Shown: positions 8,556-10,542 of the stretch, one piece after another | Numbering within the stretch: the stretch's first letter is position 1 | Layout: each line of letters starts with the position of its first letter | DNA from: Cocleimonas sp. | Lineage (GTDB): Bacteria; Pseudomonadota; Gammaproteobacteria; Thiotrichales; Thiotrichaceae | Assembly (NCBI GenBank): GCA_023145535.1 | Contig: JAGLDQ010000127.1 | Span: 1-10,542 of the forward strand | DNA length: 10,542 nucleotides | Direction: 5' to 3' | Made by a program: the position numbers and the translations under genes | Notes under the pieces: model-generated | What the model saw: only the letters and a program-made list of their open reading frames with translations | Told to the model about the DNA's origin: nothing | Database searches by the model: none

Positions 8556-8589
8556 TTATAAAAACTAAACGCATAGAATATACGCTTAG
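8556..8589 (-). terminator. Terminator-like hairpin between the small DUF11 gene and the acidic repeat-protein gene
   Basis: In minus-strand RNA, 8589-8565 folds into an 11-bp stem (two G-U wobbles, 3-nt loop) starting CTAAGCG and ending GCGTTTAG, directly followed by TTTTTATAA. That is the layout of a rho-independent terminator, but the stem is A/U-rich and the T-run is only five long. Partial read-through into the next gene is likely, so it may act as an attenuator within an operon. Confidence 0.5.
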
Positions 8590-8649
8590 AATGACGAGGG
8601 AGCTGTTTGAAAGCAGTGGTGCTTCTTTCTTTAAAGAAAAAAGGAGGGC

Positions 8650-9147
8650 TTAATTAACTTTTACACGATAGGTGTATTGTTGCTGGCCATTAGAAATAAG
8701 CGTATCGCCTGCCTTCCAGCGAATATGGGTGTATTTAGTGGCTGAAATCACAACCGTTTTAACCGTCCCATCTGCCATTTTTTGCTGACGCTTAACAGGT
8801 TCTTTTTCAAACGTCTTACCCCCATCAATGCTAACCATACGCATTGCTGAAACACCTGTTGTCGCCGTATTAGCCAAATAATGCGTATGTGCGGGAATAG
8901 GCCCAGTAACCACTAAACCTTTGAATGATTTATCACTATTATTCGCATACGTTAAATCATATTGAATAGTCTGCCCTGGAGCCGCTTGTTTCATTACACG
9001 CAAAGACTCTTTGCCTTGTGCATTAACAGAAACCACCGAAGCCTGCATGTGACTTGAGAGCATAGGCTCATTTTTACTCGCAGAAACAAAAAATACCGAA
9101 CCAACAACCGCTGCAATTGATGCAGCATAAATAACTTTTTTTAACAT
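8650..9147 (-). CDS. Small exported single-DUF11-domain protein, 165 residues
   Basis: The start is set at the ATG at 9147, which has AAGGGG 6 nt upstream and gives a textbook signal peptide (MLKKVIYAASIAAVVG, cleavage near VSA/SK). An upstream in-frame ATG at 9228 would bury this signal peptide and has no better site. The mature part, about 142 residues, is one beta-sandwich of DUF11 type. The pattern PGQ-x9-N-x2-D-x3-K-x3-V-x3-IPA-x-T-x-Y matches the C-terminal domain of the 1017-residue protein downstream. Lys/Arg clearly outnumber Asp/Glu, so the protein is basic while its neighbour is strongly acidic. It has no cysteine and no membrane anchor. First gene of the minus-strand cluster, 115 bp before the next. 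A role as accessory, capping or initiating subunit of a surface assembly is inferred. Confidence 0.88.
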   Translation of the reverse strand: MLKKVIYAASIAAVVGSVFFVSASKNEPMLSSHMQASVVSVNAQGKESLRVMKQAAPGQTIQYDLTYANNSDKSFKGLVVTGPIPAHTHYLANTATTGVSAMRMVSIDGGKTFEKEPVKRQQKMADGTVKTVVISATKYTHIRWKAGDTLISNGQQQYTYRVKVN

Positions 9148-9153
9148 AGTAAA

Positions 9154-9159
9154 CCCCTT
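9154..9159 (-). promoter_or_regulatory. Ribosome binding site of the small DUF11 gene
   Basis: AAGGGG on the minus strand, 6 nt before the ATG at 9147. It is the strongest Shine-Dalgarno site of the three-gene cluster and decides the start codon in favour of the 165-residue product. Confidence 0.75.
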
Positions 9160-9201
9160 GTTTATTGTTTTTAAATCATTGATAACAACCCCTAAACCCA
9201 T

Positions 9202-9229
9202 GAAACAACAAGAAACAACAAGAAACAAC
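9202..9229. repeat. Tandem repeat, 10-bp unit, in the leader of the small DUF11 gene
   Basis: GAAACAACAA is repeated 2.8 times without mismatch, ending in GAAACAAC. The unit is close to one helical turn. It lies 55-82 bp upstream of the start codon at 9147, so copy-number change could alter promoter spacing or leader structure. Confidence 0.85.
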
Positions 9230-9254
9230 CTATTGATTTTAAAAACCTTAATTA

Positions 9255-9285
9255 AGACCTAATCGAAAACAACTCACTAGACCTA
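9255..9285. repeat. Direct repeat AGACCTA upstream of the minus-strand cluster
   Basis: AGACCTA occurs at 9255-9261 and 9279-9285, 24 bp apart start to start. A related inverted pair, AGACC and GGTCT, occurs at 9365-9381. They may be regulator sites; the match could also be chance in AT-rich DNA. Confidence 0.35.
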
Positions 9286-9399
9286 TTACAAAATCAACAT
9301 TTTGAAACTCATCTCTGCATCGACATCACAGACTCAGAACAATCTTTGCATCTTTACCACAAGCAGACCCCAAAAAGGTCTTACAAAGAAAGTCGAAAT

Positions 9400-9431
9400 T
9401 TTATAGAGAGAAATCGCTCTATATTAGCGAT
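9400..9431 (-). promoter_or_regulatory. Candidate regulated promoter and operator of the minus-strand cluster
   Basis: On the minus strand, TATAAA (9405-9400) has a -10 look. Immediately upstream, where a -35 box would lie, is the interrupted palindrome ATCGCT-N7-AGCGAT (9413-9431). No good TTGACA is present, as expected for an activator-dependent promoter. ATATTAGC is also repeated at 9421-9428 and 9435-9442. Initiation here would give a leader of roughly 245 nt. Confidence 0.3.
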
Positions 9432-9741
9432 CAAATATTAGCCACTCATTGCTTAATGATTAATTAATATAGTGACTTTAGTATCATTTTTCAGACTAAT
9501 GGCTATATGATTATAATTTATACAAGTTACTGTTTTGGCCTATGAAATAGAAACTTGAGTTATTTTTACCAAATACTATTTCTAAAAAAAGACAGCCATA
9601 AATGAATAGAATTAATGATAAAAATAAACATTTAAAATGCTCAGGTGCATGGTATAGAAAGCAGCAAATATTAATCCCATGTTAGCTTTGTGGGTTGTTA
9701 GGTGTCTGCGACGCTAAAGAAAAATAGTGCTTAAAATTTGA

Positions 9742-9769
9742 TTGACAATTCTCAACGAATAAATATAGT
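9742..9769 (+). promoter_or_regulatory. Sigma70-type promoter of the acetolactate decarboxylase-like gene
   Basis: A perfect -35 box TTGACA (9742-9747), a 16-bp spacer and TATAGT (9764-9769, five of six consensus bases). Transcription would begin near 9776, giving a leader of about 25-30 nt. A purine-rich AAAAGAG at 9786-9792 serves as a plausible ribosome binding site. Confidence 0.75.
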
Positions 9770-9802
9770 CTTAATTAATCCCCATAAAAGAGAAAACTAA
9801 TA

Positions 9803-10542
9803 ATGATTAAGTCGCTATTGCTTGCATTCTGTCTATTCGCAACACTACTTAGCCCCATTGCTTATGCTGAAGCCATAGAGATAAAAAGCTATGGTCATTA
9901 TAAAAAAATGATCCATATGAAAAATACAGATGGCGTTATTGGCTTACAAAAAGCAATACCTACTAAAAACTCATACGCTGTTGGTGCAATTCAAAAAGGA
10001 GTGGGTGAGATTACGGTTCTAAATGGGAAGGTCTACTTAGATTATGGTAAAGATGGTATCGGAAACGCCCTGAATAAAATCCCTGAACATGAAAAAGCTG
10101 TCTTATTAGCAACGACAACCGTAGAAAAATGGCAAAGCATAAACTTTTCAAGCCCTATGGCAAAAAAAGATCTATTTAAGACTATATTAATTAAAGCTAA
10201 AAAACACGGATTAGACGTAGACAAACCCTTTCCTTTTTTATTAGAGGGAGGTTTTAAAGAGTTGAAAATCCATGTGATTAATGGTCAAAATTCAAAATTT
10301 GAAGGGCATGGTGGTAAAGAAAAAATGTTTCAAATGGCAACTGAAATCAGAAATCACCAAAAGGCTATAGTGGTAGGTTTTTACTCAGCAAGCAATCAAG
10401 GCGTTTACACTCACCCCAATGAATCATGGCATTTACACACGATCATTGAAGAAAAAAATGTGAGTGCCCATGTTGATGATCTACATACAGGGCACAATCT
10501 TACACTAAAATTACCCGTCGTAGATATTCCTGATAAACGCAT
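9803..10542 (+). CDS. Exported acetolactate decarboxylase-like protein (3' end outside window)
   Basis: The ATG at 9803 follows AAAAGAG; 246 residues are visible and the frame is open at the window end. Signal peptide 1-22 (MIKSLLLAFCLFATLLS..., cleavage AYA/EA), so the enzyme domain is periplasmic or secreted. The fold matches alpha-acetolactate decarboxylase, which converts acetolactate to acetoin. VGAIQKGVGEITVLNGKVY (60-78) matches the family's G-T-x5-D-G-E-x4-[DN]-G segment, with E69 at the catalytic Glu position. VVGFYS (190-195) precedes the metal motif H210-L-H212 and H223, with the family's 11-residue spacing. Where the family has the catalytic Arg in T-R-T-V, this protein has EGHGG (167-171), so that Arg appears replaced, possibly by His169. 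The C-terminal catalytic Glu lies outside the window. It could be a genuine decarboxylase, a relative with another substrate or a non-catalytic homologue. It is divergent from the DUF11 cluster and may be unrelated to it. Confidence 0.82.
   Translation, partial: MIKSLLLAFCLFATLLSPIAYAEAIEIKSYGHYKKMIHMKNTDGVIGLQKAIPTKNSYAVGAIQKGVGEITVLNGKVYLDYGKDGIGNALNKIPEHEKAVLLATTTVEKWQSINFSSPMAKKDLFKTILIKAKKHGLDVDKPFPFLLEGGFKELKIHVINGQNSKFEGHGGKEKMFQMATEIRNHQKAIVVGFYSASNQGVYTHPNESWHLHTIIEEKNVSAHVDDLHTGHNLTLKLPVVDIPDKR

Larger units (their letters stand above)
9148..9802. other. Divergent intergenic region, AT-rich, no convincing gene
   Basis: This 655-bp stretch lies between the divergent small DUF11 gene and the acetolactate decarboxylase-like gene. 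It holds a strong plus-strand promoter, a 19-bp interrupted palindrome beside a -10-like box on the minus strand, direct repeats and a 10-bp tandem repeat. I see no tRNA, recognisable small-RNA family, insertion-sequence end or open frame with coding character. The part around 9640-9718 is visibly richer in G and C than its surroundings and is unexplained. Confidence 0.7.

Noticed and set aside
9148..9228. Longer start at 9228 for the small DUF11 protein (192 residues).
   Set aside because: It places 27 residues before an excellent signal peptide and bypasses the AAGGGG site directly in front of the ATG at 9147.
9202..9229. Tandem repeat considered as a CRISPR fragment.
   Set aside because: The unit is 10 bp with no spacers, and no cas-like gene is present.
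9241..9400. Sigma70 promoter for the minus cluster closer to the start codon.
   Set aside because: TTGTTT- and TTGATT-like hexamers occur, but none has a good -10 box at 16-18 bp spacing.
10042..10224. Minus-strand 60-codon frame opposite the acetolactate decarboxylase-like gene.
   Set aside because: It is antisense to a well-supported coding sequence with promoter and signal peptide.

Overview
The window looks like a piece of a diderm, probably gammaproteobacterial, chromosome of low to middle GC content. This rests on Sec-type signal peptides, a predicted outer-membrane beta-barrel, a SPOR-type peptidoglycan-binding module and ordinary Shine-Dalgarno sites. No genus can be named from the sequence alone.

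Most of the window (about 9147 down to 1) is a minus-strand cluster of three exported proteins, in transcription order. (1) A 165-residue basic protein with one DUF11-like domain (9147-8650). (2) A very acidic 1017-residue secreted repeat protein (8534-5481). (3) A giant protein that starts near 5252 and is still open at position 1, with 1750 residues visible. The giant protein has a signal peptide, DUF11-like and SdrD-B-like domains, a SPOR-like domain, an invasin-type Ig domain and then the start of a predicted beta-barrel. The three proteins share modules. The N-terminal modules of (2) and (3) are clearly related, and the C-terminal domain of (2) resembles protein (1). Hairpins separate the genes: a terminator-like one between (1) and (2), and a 16-bp perfect stem between (2) and (3). 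These may set the ratio of the products.

A 655-bp AT-rich region without a convincing gene (9148-9802) separates this cluster from a divergent plus-strand gene. The region holds a good sigma70 promoter for the plus gene, a palindrome beside a -10-like box that may serve the minus cluster, short direct repeats and a slightly GC-richer unexplained patch. The plus gene (9803 to beyond the window end) encodes an exported, divergent acetolactate decarboxylase-like protein. It keeps the metal-binding histidine pattern but appears to lack the catalytic arginine.

Working model (inference): the three minus-strand genes build a cell-surface or envelope structure. The giant barrel protein would be the outer-membrane and peptidoglycan anchor or export partner, the acidic repeat protein the main extracytoplasmic component, and the small basic protein an accessory or capping subunit. 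No sortase motif, C-terminal membrane anchor or autotransporter barrel is visible in the two smaller proteins, so how they reach and stay at the surface is open.
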